From: Pseudomonadota bacterium
Lineage (GTDB): Bacteria > Pseudomonadota > Alphaproteobacteria > Sphingomonadales > Sphingomonadaceae
Assembly (NCBI GenBank): GCA_023423775.1
Contig: JAFAEZ010000190.1
Location: 1 to 30,374, forward strand
Direction of reading: 5' to 3'
Length of the DNA stretch: 30,374 nucleotides
Shown: positions 1 to 6,236 of the stretch, piece by piece
Layout of the letters: each line of letters starts with the position of its first letter
How positions within the stretch are numbered: the first letter of the stretch is position 1
Position numbers and translations under genes: made by a program
The notes under the pieces: generated by a model
The model's database searches: none
What the model was told of the DNA's origin: nothing
The model's input: only the letters and a program-made list of their open reading frames with translations

Positions 1-46
1 GCAACTATCTCCATCTCGGCATTGCCACCCGTTCGTTCGAGCGGCG
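1..46 (+). repeat. 46-bp exact inverted copy of an internal hsp20 segment
   Basis: Bases 1-46 are the exact reverse complement of 4831-4876, inside the hsp20 gene on the minus strand. Read on the plus strand they encode NYLHLGIATRSFERR, the same peptide as in that protein. Identity stops abruptly at base 47, and the sequence beyond does not continue an Hsp20 reading frame. It may be a real rearrangement or gene fragment, or a chimeric join at the end of an assembled contig; the sequence alone does not decide. Confidence 0.9.
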
Positions 47-120
47 TCCATCACGCGCTGGCGGCGGGAAACATGGGTCGTGCCGGCGTCGGCGTCGTCG
101 TGGGCGAAGGCGCGGGGCAT
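1..120 (-). CDS. Possible 5' end of an unidentified gene running off the left edge
   Basis: An ATG at 120-118 opens 40 codons without a stop to the window edge. The first 26 residues, ending in SRRQRVMDA, vaguely resemble the start of a TetR-type DNA-binding domain, but too little is present to name a family. From about residue 26 the frame runs antisense through the 46-bp hsp20 copy, so the original protein, if there was one, is probably interrupted at the 46/47 junction. No clear ribosome binding site precedes the ATG. It would lie 110 bp downstream of the ceramide synthase candidate on the same strand. Low confidence. Confidence 0.22.
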   Translation of the reverse strand, partial: MPRAFAHDDADAGTTHVSRRQRVMDAARTNGWQCRDGDSC

Positions 121-230
121 TGCGGAAGTCGGGATACGGGACAAGGATGTTCTCCGAATGAAGGGAATGTGAGGCGCCAACGAGGCGGCCGCCGCCGCGG
201 TTCCGCTCGTGCCCACGGCCCGTCCCGGCT

Positions 231-1373
231 TCAGAGCGCCTTTTCGTAGATGCGATAGACGCGGTTGACGTGGCTCTCGATCGTCTCGGCCATCGATCGC
301 ATCCCCTGATTGTCCTCGAGGATCCAGCCGATCTCGCCGCGCTTGGCGTCATATTCGGCAACCGAGGCGCTGCGGATATATTCGATCATCATGAAGGCGA
401 GCTGGCTCGCCATCCGGCTCGACTGCAGCCGCTTCACCACGCCCATCAGCGGCACCCGCATCGTCCGCACCCTGGGCTTGCGCAGCCGCCACAGCAGCTT
501 CGCCCAGCCGAACGGGAACAGCCGGCCGTCGAGGTCGCGGGTGAATTCATTGAGGTCGGGAAGGGTGATCATGAACGCCACCGGCTCGCCGTCCAGCTCG
601 GCGACGCGCACCAGATCCTCGCGCACGATCGGCTTCAATTTCTTGCCGGCATAAGCGATCTCGGCGTCGGTCAGCGGGATGAAACCCCAATTGTCGGACC
701 AGGCGTCGTTGAGGATGCCGAGGATCAGCGCCGCCTCCTCGTCGAACCTTTTCTTGTCGACCGGGCGCACGCGGATGCGCTTGTTCCGCTCGCCGGCGGC
801 GATGATGCGCTGGACGAGCGGCGGCATCGTCTGCGTGATGTCGAGCTCGTAGGTGTAGAGATCCTTGATGCCACTGTAGCCTGCGGCCTCGACCCAGGCT
901 TCGTAAGCCGGGCTATTATGCCCCATCATCACCGTCGGGGCATGGTCATGGCCTCTGACCAGCAGTCCCGGCTCGTCCCAGATCGACAGGCTGAACGGCC
1001 CCATCGAGCGGGTCATGCCATGGCCCTTCAGCCATGCTTCGGCGCGTGTGATCAGGGCCGCGGCGACCTCCGCGTCGGCGGCCTCGAACATCCCCCATTG
1101 GCCGATGCCCGGGCCCATATGCTCGAGCACCAGCCGATCGATCTGGGCGGAGATGCGCCCGACCGGCTCGCCGCCGCGCTCGGCGAGGAAGAAGGCCGCC
1201 TCCGCGTGCTGGAACCACGGGTTGGTGCGGGGATCGAGCAAGCCGTGCACTTCCGTCTTGAGCGGCGGCACCCAGTGCGGATCGTCGCGGTTCAACGCCC
1301 ATTGCACGTTGACGAACGCCTTGACGTCGGCGGCCTCCTCGACGGAGCGGATCGTGACGGGGGAAGAGCTCAT
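231..1373 (-). CDS. bcerS: GNAT-fold acyltransferase, candidate bacterial ceramide synthase (bCerS)
   Basis: This 380-residue protein resembles the large GNAT-fold proteins of alphaproteobacteria that were long annotated as dATP pyrophosphohydrolase or hypothetical. One of these, in Caulobacter, was shown to be the bacterial ceramide synthase. That enzyme N-acylates 3-ketosphinganine made by Spt, giving 3-oxoceramide for CerR to reduce. Supporting features are the N-terminal WALNRDDPHWVPPL block, the MGPFSLSIWDEPG loop and a C-terminal GNAT-like half ending GEIGWILEDNQGM. No signal peptide or convincing membrane segment is seen. The B3 beta-lactamase gene lies 33 bp upstream on the same strand, so the two may be co-transcribed. 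No good ribosome binding site precedes the ATG, and a 6-bp hairpin (1387-1405) lies in the gap. The presence of spt, acp and cerR 15-18 kb away supports the role; the exact substrate is inferred. Confidence 0.72.
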   Translation of the reverse strand: MSSSPVTIRSVEEAADVKAFVNVQWALNRDDPHWVPPLKTEVHGLLDPRTNPWFQHAEAAFFLAERGGEPVGRISAQIDRLVLEHMGPGIGQWGMFEAADAEVAAALITRAEAWLKGHGMTRSMGPFSLSIWDEPGLLVRGHDHAPTVMMGHNSPAYEAWVEAAGYSGIKDLYTYELDITQTMPPLVQRIIAAGERNKRIRVRPVDKKRFDEEAALILGILNDAWSDNWGFIPLTDAEIAYAGKKLKPIVREDLVRVAELDGEPVAFMITLPDLNEFTRDLDGRLFPFGWAKLLWRLRKPRVRTMRVPLMGVVKRLQSSRMASQLAFMMIEYIRSASVAEYDAKRGEIGWILEDNQGMRSMAETIESHVNRVYRIYEKAL

Positions 1374-1386
1374 GGGCCCGGTTGGT

Positions 1387-1405
1387 AGCGGCTCCCACGG
1401 CCGCT
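1387..1405 (-). promoter_or_regulatory. Small hairpin between beta-lactamase and bcerS
   Basis: AGCGGC at 1387-1392 and GCCGCT at 1400-1405 form a perfect 6-bp stem with a 7-base loop, in the 33-bp gap between the two genes. No run of T follows on the minus strand, so it is not a classic terminator. It could tune read-through or mRNA stability, or be chance in GC-rich DNA. Confidence 0.25.
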
Positions 1406-1406
1406 G

Positions 1407-2258
1407 TCACCGCACCGGCGTGCCCTGCTGCTTCGCCAGCTCGGCCTCGAAGGCGCGCTCGGCCCGCTCGACCTGGCGCCCGAGCTCTGCCGCATCCACG
1501 AAGGCGTCGGCTTCGCCGGCTTTCTGGCGCGCGCGCTTGCCGGCGAGGTCGAAGAATTCCGGATGGAAGTTCAGGAAAACGTCCGCCTTCATCGCCCTCA
1601 ACTTGGCGAAGCTGCGGCGGAAATCGGCGGCGGCATGCGGATAGGTCGGATCTCCCGCCAGCTTCTGCCCGGCGACGCTGAGGCTGCACGCGAACAGCAC
1701 CGTTTTCTTGCCGCTGCGCAGCGACCAGCTCGTGCAGCCGCGCGTATGGCCCGGCGTCAGATGGGCGGTGAGCCGCGTTCCGCCGAGCCGCAGCGTGGCG
1801 CCGTCGCCGACGATCCGGTCGACCTTGACCGGCGCGGTCTCGCCCAGCTCGGGCCGGCCAGCGACGCGCCCGGATTCGAGATCGTCCTTGTCGGCAGCGC
1901 TGGCGATCAACTGCGCGCCGGTCAGCGCCTTCAATTCGGCAAGGCCGCCGGAATGGTCGAAATGGGCGTGGTTGATCAGCAGGTAGCGCACGTCCTCGGG
2001 CCGGAAGCCCAGCGCGCGGATATTGGCCGCGATCAACGGCGCGCTCTCGGGCAGCCCGCCGTCGACCAGCACGTGGCCCTTGGGATCGGTTATCAGATAG
2101 GAGCCGAGCCCGGCCGTGCCGACATAATAGACGTCGCCGACGATGCGGAACGGCTCGGCCGGCCGGTTCCACTCGATGCGCTGCTGCGCATCCTGCGCCG
2201 GAGCCGCCGAAGCCCATGTCCCGACGGCCAAGGCCAAGGCCAGATATTCCTTCCTCAT
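1407..2258 (-). CDS. Subclass B3 metallo-beta-lactamase
   Basis: A 283-residue secreted zinc hydrolase predicted to open beta-lactam rings, including carbapenems, in the periplasm. A signal peptide is visible at residues 1-22 (MRKEYLALALAVG..., cleavage after APA-Q). The zinc ligands of B3 enzymes are all present: H97-x-H99-x-D101-H102, H171 in PGHTRG and H232 in the FHPEFF motif. The serine in the SLSV segment corresponds to the B3 Ser221 region. The ATG at 2258 was chosen over longer frames because it starts the signal peptide and has GGGAGC just upstream. The gene is divergent from ampR with 127 bp between start codons, the classic layout of an AmpR-controlled beta-lactamase. The C-terminal 35-40 residues form a charged helix-like extension. 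Family assignment is secure; activity and spectrum are not shown by sequence. Confidence 0.9.
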   Translation of the reverse strand: MRKEYLALALAVGTWASAAPAQDAQQRIEWNRPAEPFRIVGDVYYVGTAGLGSYLITDPKGHVLVDGGLPESAPLIAANIRALGFRPEDVRYLLINHAHFDHSGGLAELKALTGAQLIASAADKDDLESGRVAGRPELGETAPVKVDRIVGDGATLRLGGTRLTAHLTPGHTRGCTSWSLRSGKKTVLFACSLSVAGQKLAGDPTYPHAAADFRRSFAKLRAMKADVFLNFHPEFFDLAGKRARQKAGEADAFVDAAELGRQVERAERAFEAELAKQQGTPVR

Positions 2259-2360
2259 CCCGCTCGCTCCCTTCGTAGCATGGCCACCGTGCGTGTGCGG
2301 CCCGATTGTGTCCTTGATGACGCAAGGTCGGGCAGATCGACAAAGGATCTTCCGTCGCGC

Positions 2361-2385
2361 GAGCCATGAGAATAACTTATGGCTC
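2361..2385. promoter_or_regulatory. LysR-type operator dyad in front of ampR
   Basis: GAGCCAT (2361-2367) and ATGGCTC (2379-2385) form a perfect 7-bp dyad around an 11-base spacer, which contains exactly the T-N11-A pattern of LysR-family binding sites. It ends one base before the ampR ATG, as expected of an autoregulatory site also serving the divergent beta-lactamase. No Shine-Dalgarno sequence fits in this position, so the ampR mRNA may be leaderless or poorly translated. Confidence 0.7.
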
Positions 2386-3267
2386 ATGGTCCGCCCGCAT
2401 CTCCCGCTCAACGCCCTGCGCGCCTTCGAGGCGGCGGCGCGGCACCTGTCCTTCACCCAGGCGGCGATCGAATTGTGCGTCACCCAGGCAGCAGTCAGCC
2501 ATCAGGTGAAGGGGCTCGAGGAGAAGCTCGGGCGGACATTGTTCCGCCGCTTGCCGCGCGGCCTCGCGCTTACCGACGAGGGACTGGCCTTGTTGCCCGC
2601 ACTCGTCGAGAGCTTCGACCGCATCGCCGATCTGGTCGAGCGGGTCGGCGAAGGGCGCACCGGCGAGGTGCTGAACGTCGGCGCGGTCAATACCTTCGCC
2701 TCCGGCTGGCTGATCCCGCGACTGCGGGCGCTGGCGGCGGCCTGTCCGCGGGTCGACCTGCGTCTGTTCACCAACAACAATCGGGTCGATCTCGCCGCCG
2801 AAGGGCTCGATTGCGCGATCCGATTCGGCGACGGCGCCTGGCACGGCACCGAGGCACGCTGGCTGATGTCTGCTCCGCTCGCGCCCTTGTGCACGCCCGC
2901 GCTGGCTGTCCGCCTGGAGCGGCCCGCCGACCTGCTCCGCGAGACCTTGCTGCGGTCCTACCGCAGCGACGAATGGACGCGGTGGTTCGCCACGGTCGGC
3001 ATCTCCGCGCCGCCGCTGCGCGGGCCGGTGTTCGATTCCTCGCTCGCCATGGCCGACGCGGCTGCGCAGGGGCTGGGAGTCGCGCTGGCGCCGCCGGCCA
3101 TGTTCGCGCGCGCGCTGGAAGCGGGCACTCTGGTGCGGCCGTTCGCAGCGGAGGTCAGCCTGGGCGGTTATTGGCTGACCTGGCTGAAGTCGCGCCGGAC
3201 GAGCGCAGCACTAGAAGCCTTTGACGCCTGGCTGGAGGCCGAGGCCTCAGGATCAGCCTTCGTCTAG
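2386..3267 (+). CDS. ampR: AmpR, LysR-family regulator of a beta-lactamase
   Basis: A 293-residue LysR-type regulator that aligns end to end with Citrobacter/Enterobacter AmpR. It has the helix-turn-helix around residues 22-45 (FTQAAIELCVTQAAVSHQVKG), preceded by PLNALRAFEAAARHLSF. Residues reported as important in Citrobacter AmpR are conserved: T103, D135, S219 (Ser221 there) and Y262 (Tyr264 there). AmpR senses cell-wall recycling: UDP-MurNAc-pentapeptide keeps it repressing and anhydro-muropeptides make it activate. The start at 2386 reproduces the AmpR N terminus exactly, although the frame is open further upstream. The divergent B3 enzyme at 1407-2258 is the obvious target. Its last 15 bases overlap the convergent LysR gene. 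Pairing AmpR directly with a B3 rather than a class A or C enzyme is less usual. Confidence 0.92.
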   Translation: MVRPHLPLNALRAFEAAARHLSFTQAAIELCVTQAAVSHQVKGLEEKLGRTLFRRLPRGLALTDEGLALLPALVESFDRIADLVERVGEGRTGEVLNVGAVNTFASGWLIPRLRALAAACPRVDLRLFTNNNRVDLAAEGLDCAIRFGDGAWHGTEARWLMSAPLAPLCTPALAVRLERPADLLRETLLRSYRSDEWTRWFATVGISAPPLRGPVFDSSLAMADAAAQGLGVALAPPAMFARALEAGTLVRPFAAEVSLGGYWLTWLKSRRTSAALEAFDAWLEAEASGSAFV

Positions 3268-4149
3268 GGCGCGTGCCAGCGGCATCAGCCGCTCGGCGAG
3301 GAAATCGATCACCGCGCGCACCCGCGGCGTATGGCGCACCCGCTCGTGGGTCAGCAGCCACATCGATCGAGACGTATTCGGCGCGGGCGGGAGGCACTGG
3401 ATCAGGTCCGGATCGTGAAAAGCGGCGAAGCGCGGCAGCACTGCAAGGCCGAGCCCGCCGCGGACCGCGGTCAGCAGGCCGATCGCTGAGCTGTGGTGCA
3501 TCGACACCGCATCCTCGAGATCGTTGCGCTTCAGCCATTCGCGATAGGGCCGCCACACCTGCTCGCCGCCGCCGCCGATCAGGCTATGCTGGCGCAGTTG
3601 ATGCCGGTTGGCCGGCACGCCATTCTGCTCGGCATAGGAACGGCTGCAATATAGCGTCCAATCGTCGGCGCAGAGACGGCGGCCGAACAGCCCGCCGCCA
3701 TCGGGGTGGCTGGTGCTGCGCAATGCGACGTCGGCGGCGCCGCCGGCGAGGTCGCGCAATTCCTCGGCCGTATCGAGCTCGACCCGGATCGCGGGAAAGG
3801 CCGCGTGAAAATCGCGCAGGATGGGCATGAGCAGGGTGACGGCGAAGATTTCGTGGGTCGTGAGCCGTACCGGGCCGCTGGTCGCGCGCGCCTGGGCAGC
3901 GGCCGCTTCGGCAAAGCCATAGGCTGCCGACTGCATGCCGCGCGCGGTGTCCAGTAAAGCCTCGCCCTCAGCGGTAAGCGCATAGCCGGCGGGGCGCCGC
4001 TCGAACAAGGTGACGCCGAGCGCGGCCTCGAGCGCCGCGACGCGCCGCGCCGCGGTCGTCTGGCTGACGCGGAGCGCCCGGCCTGCGGCCAGCGTGCTGC
4101 CACTCTCGGCCACGGCAAGAAAATAGCGAACGTCGTTCCAGTCGAGCAT
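3253..4149 (-). CDS. LysR-family transcriptional regulator
   Basis: A 298-residue LysR-type regulator with an N-terminal winged helix-turn-helix (WNDVRYFLAVAESGSTLAAGRAL, then VSQTTAARRVAALE) and a C-terminal ligand-binding domain from about residue 90. The ATG at 4149 starts at the usual MLDWNDVRYF end; the frame is open a little further upstream. This subgroup commonly controls a nearby redox, transport or catabolic gene, but the only divergent neighbour is the UrcA-family gene at 4272, so its target is unknown. A perfect 18-bp dyad (4157-4174) lies 7 bp before its start and is probably its own operator. It converges on ampR with a 15-bp overlap. Effector unknown. Confidence 0.85.
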   Translation of the reverse strand: MLDWNDVRYFLAVAESGSTLAAGRALRVSQTTAARRVAALEAALGVTLFERRPAGYALTAEGEALLDTARGMQSAAYGFAEAAAAQARATSGPVRLTTHEIFAVTLLMPILRDFHAAFPAIRVELDTAEELRDLAGGAADVALRSTSHPDGGGLFGRRLCADDWTLYCSRSYAEQNGVPANRHQLRQHSLIGGGGEQVWRPYREWLKRNDLEDAVSMHHSSAIGLLTAVRGGLGLAVLPRFAAFHDPDLIQCLPPAPNTSRSMWLLTHERVRHTPRVRAVIDFLAERLMPLARALDEG

Positions 4150-4156
4150 CCGATCA

Positions 4157-4174
4157 TTCTGCACTTTTGCAGAA
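4157..4174. promoter_or_regulatory. Perfect dyad, probable LysR operator
   Basis: TTCTGCA (4157-4163), CTTT, then TGCAGAA (4168-4174) make an 18-bp perfect inverted repeat containing two TGCA cores. It lies 7 bp upstream of the LysR start codon and about 100 bp before the UrcA gene. The position suggests autorepression and perhaps control of the divergent gene. Confidence 0.55.
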
Positions 4175-4271
4175 CGGGCGCGCAACATCGTTGTTAGGGG
4201 TGCCTCCTCGGCAGGCGTATAAGCAACCCACGTCGGCGCCGACGCTCATATCCGAACCCACGGAGATCGTC

Positions 4272-4580
4272 ATGAATCCCATGCTCGTCGCGGCTTTTGC
4301 CGCCACCCTGTTCGTCGCGCCCGGCCTGGCCGAAGCCCAGCCGCCTGCCGCCACCCCCGTCCGCCTTGCCGATCTCGATCTCGCGCGCGCCTCCGACATC
4401 GCCCGACTCGATCGGCGCATCGCCGTCGCGATCCGCGCAGCCTGCGGCGACGCGGCAGCCTACGACCTCAAGGGGCGGAAGGCGGTGCGTCGTTGCCGGG
4501 TGGCGACCCATGACGCAGCGCTGCCTCAGCGCGATGCGGCCATCGCCGAGGCGCGACGGAGCTTCGCCGACGCTCGCTGA
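4272..4580 (+). CDS. UrcA-family exported protein
   Basis: A 102-residue exported protein of the UrcA family, small proteins of unknown function common in sphingomonads and Caulobacter relatives. It has a signal peptide (MNPMLVAAFAATLFVAPGLAEA, cleavage near residue 22). The family core follows: VRLADLDLARASDIARLDRRI, then an ACG cysteine and a second cysteine in RRCRV that probably form a disulfide. The ATG at 4272 follows GGAGA with suitable spacing and starts exactly at the signal peptide; the open frame further upstream lacks one. It is divergent from the LysR gene and convergent with hsp20. No function is known for the family. Confidence 0.8.
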   Translation: MNPMLVAAFAATLFVAPGLAEAQPPAATPVRLADLDLARASDIARLDRRIAVAIRAACGDAAAYDLKGRKAVRRCRVATHDAALPQRDAAIAEARRSFADAR

Positions 4581-4590
4581 AGCTTGGCGG

Positions 4591-4624
4591 GAAAGAAAAA
4601 CCGGCGCCGGTCGTCCGGCGCCGG
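4591..4624 (-). terminator. Rho-independent terminator of hsp20
   Basis: Two copies of CCGGCGCCGG (4601-4610 and 4615-4624) form a perfect 10-bp stem with a TCGT loop. On the minus strand the stem is followed by TTTTTCTTTC (4600-4591), the expected U-tract. It lies 7 bp beyond the hsp20 stop codon, and the UrcA gene ends just before it from the other side. Confidence 0.85.
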
Positions 4625-4631
4625 TCGCCGT

Positions 4632-5132
4632 TCAGGCCGCTTCGGTCTCGTTCCGGCCTTCGATCTGCTCGGAGCGATCATTATGAGCCTCGATCGTCTG
4701 GCTGGAGCCGCCATTGATCGGGATCGTCCGCGGCTTCATCGCCTCGGGGATCTCGCGGACCAGCTCGACCGAGAGCAGGCCGTCACGCAGCTCGGCATCG
4801 CCGACGCGGACGAAATCGGCCAGCTCGAACCGCCGCTCGAACGAACGGGTGGCAATGCCGAGATGGAGATAGTTGCCGTCCTTGCCGCGGCCCTCGGCCT
4901 TGCGGCCGCTGATCACCAGCAGGTTCTGGCGGGCAGTGATTTCGATCTCGTCCTGCCGGAAGCCGGCTACCGCGAGCGTGATGCGATAGCGGTCATCGCC
5001 CAGCTTCTCGATGTCGTAGGGCGGATAATTTTCCGCCGGCTCGGATCGCGCGGCATTTTCGAGGAAATCGAACAGCCGGTCGAAGCCGACGGTGCTGCGC
5101 CGATAGGGCGACAAATCAAATGCGGTTCTCAT
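4632..5132 (-). CDS. Small heat shock protein, Hsp20/IbpA family
   Basis: A 166-residue cytoplasmic ATP-independent chaperone of the IbpA type that holds unfolding proteins until DnaK/ClpB can refold them. The alpha-crystallin domain spans about residues 35-130: YPPYDIEKLGDDRYRITLAV at its start, then DEIEITARQNLLVISGRK and the FERRFELADFV strand, ending with DGLLSVELVREIPE. The C-terminal tail carries RTIPING, an I-x-I-like oligomerisation motif. The ATG at 5132 follows a strong AAAGGAGG. Its 5' region looks like a ROSE RNA thermometer behind an RpoH-like promoter, so both transcription and translation are probably heat-controlled. A segment of this gene (4831-4876) is repeated in inverse orientation at the left end of the window. 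Confidence 0.92.
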   Translation of the reverse strand: MRTAFDLSPYRRSTVGFDRLFDFLENAARSEPAENYPPYDIEKLGDDRYRITLAVAGFRQDEIEITARQNLLVISGRKAEGRGKDGNYLHLGIATRSFERRFELADFVRVGDAELRDGLLSVELVREIPEAMKPRTIPINGGSSQTIEAHNDRSEQIEGRNETEAA

Positions 5133-5226
5133 GATCACATCCTCCTTTGAGCAACATGAAAATGAAGGGCGACTGTAAGCCACGAACGCCCTGTAACTGG
5201 CCGGAAACCGCCAAAAAGTCTTCCGG
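5133..5226 (-). promoter_or_regulatory. ROSE-like RNA thermometer in the hsp20 leader
   Basis: Just before the hsp20 start the transcript reads GUUGCUCAAAGGAGGAU. The UUGCU can pair with the AGGAGG ribosome binding site across a very short loop, which is the hallmark of ROSE elements in alphaproteobacterial small heat shock genes. Upstream there are two more stems: AGGGCG/CGCCCT (about 5166-5192) and CCGGAA/TTCCGG (about 5200-5226). The roughly 94-nt leader fits the usual ROSE length. Folding was judged by eye only. Confidence 0.65.
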
Positions 5227-5232
5227 CGAAGG

Positions 5233-5263
5233 AAATTTAGGAACGGATTTTTCGGGCTTCAAG
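5233..5263 (-). promoter_or_regulatory. RpoH (sigma-32)-like promoter of hsp20
   Basis: On the minus strand CTTGAA (5263-5258) is followed after 16 bases by CCTAAATTT (5241-5233). This resembles the alphaproteobacterial heat shock promoter (CTTGAA, then a C-rich/AT-rich -10). Initiation near 5226 would give a 94-nt leader that contains the thermometer. Confidence 0.5.
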
Positions 5264-5465
5264 AGCCCTGCAGGTCCAAGGAAATCGGTCGCCAGGTCAT
5301 GTTCTCCGTCAACGCTGCGGCAACCTTCGGCGCGTAAGCTGGGACCTTAGTCTTTGAGAAAGAGTGGTCGCTCTCCCTCCCGCACCAAATTATTGACTTC
5401 GTAACGGCCTTCGCCTCACCATCGCCCCCAGCCTCAAAGAGGCTGATCAACAGGGGGAAATACAG

Positions 5466-6113
5466 ATGCTGAATTCGTCTCGCGCGCTTTCGGGCGCGCT
5501 ACTGCTCGCCTGCTCGACTGCCGCTCTGGCGCAATCGCCGCCGGCGGCGCCTGCCGCAACCATCGCTCCGCCCCAGCAGACCGCGGTGATCGTCGGAGAT
5601 CCGGCCGCCAACGTGCTGCGTGCCGGAACCAAGGTTCTGCTCAAGATGAGTGAGCCCCTGACCACGGAAGGCAAGAAGCTCCGGGTCGGCCAGCGCTTCC
5701 AGTTGGAGGTCGCCGAGCCCGTCACGATCAACGACCAAGTCGTGATTCCGGCCGGCAGCCCGGCCGTTGGCGAAGTCACCGACGTTCGCAACAAGGGCAT
5801 GTGGGGCAAGTCGGGCCGCATCAACGCACGCGTCCTTTCGGTGCGCGCCAATGGCCGCCAGATCCGGATGACGGGCGCGATCGACGACAAGGGCGTCACC
5901 GGGACTGCCGGCGTCGTCGCAGCCATCGCCTTTGTGCCGGTCGCAGGCTTCTTCACGACCGGCACCAGCGCCCGCATTCCGCTCGGCGCTCCGGTGACCG
6001 GCTTCCTCGATGAAGACCTCACCGTAGCCTTCGCCCCGGCAGCGGCTCCGCAACCGATGGTCGTCCCCGCAGCCGCGCCCGCGGCGGCTCCGGTCCCTTC
6101 CCAGCCGAACTGA
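5466..6113 (+). CDS. Secreted hypothetical protein with Ala/Pro-rich tail
   Basis: A 215-residue exported protein with a signal peptide (cleavage near ALAQ-S, residue 23). A conserved-looking central domain (about 48-182) contains AGTKVLLKMSEPLTTEGK, VGQRFQLEVAEPV, INDQVVIPAGSPAVGEV, and a Gly/Ala-rich hydrophobic stretch around residues 146-166 that could be a membrane-inserting hairpin. The last 25 residues are Ala/Pro-rich. I do not recognise a named family, though similar proteins seem common in sphingomonads. The beta-strand-rich core with VIPAGS and GKSGRI motifs suggests a periplasmic or outer-membrane-associated protein. GGGGGA precedes the ATG at a good distance. It is probably a single-gene unit ending in the terminator at 6188. 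Between hsp20 and this gene (5264-5465) I see no gene. Confidence 0.75.
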   Translation: MLNSSRALSGALLLACSTAALAQSPPAAPAATIAPPQQTAVIVGDPAANVLRAGTKVLLKMSEPLTTEGKKLRVGQRFQLEVAEPVTINDQVVIPAGSPAVGEVTDVRNKGMWGKSGRINARVLSVRANGRQIRMTGAIDDKGVTGTAGVVAAIAFVPVAGFFTTGTSARIPLGAPVTGFLDEDLTVAFAPAAAPQPMVVPAAAPAAAPVPSQPN

Positions 6114-6187
6114 CCGGGCGGGTCGCGCGTCGTGCCTCCGGCGGGGGCCGGCGCGCTACCTACCTTGGCGGGCTAACGGCCAAAACA

Positions 6188-6213
6188 AAAGGGGCTCCCG
6201 AAGGAGCCCCTTT
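6188..6213. terminator. Bidirectional rho-independent terminator
   Basis: AAAGGGGCTCC (6188-6198) and GGAGCCCCTTT (6203-6213) form an 11-bp perfect stem with a CGAA tetraloop. T-rich sequence follows on both strands (TTTCCTT on plus; TTTTGTTTTG on minus). It ends the 5466-6113 gene from the left and the hydroxylase gene from the right. Confidence 0.85.
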
Positions 6214-6236
6214 CCTTGTGCGAGCGTCAACAGCCG

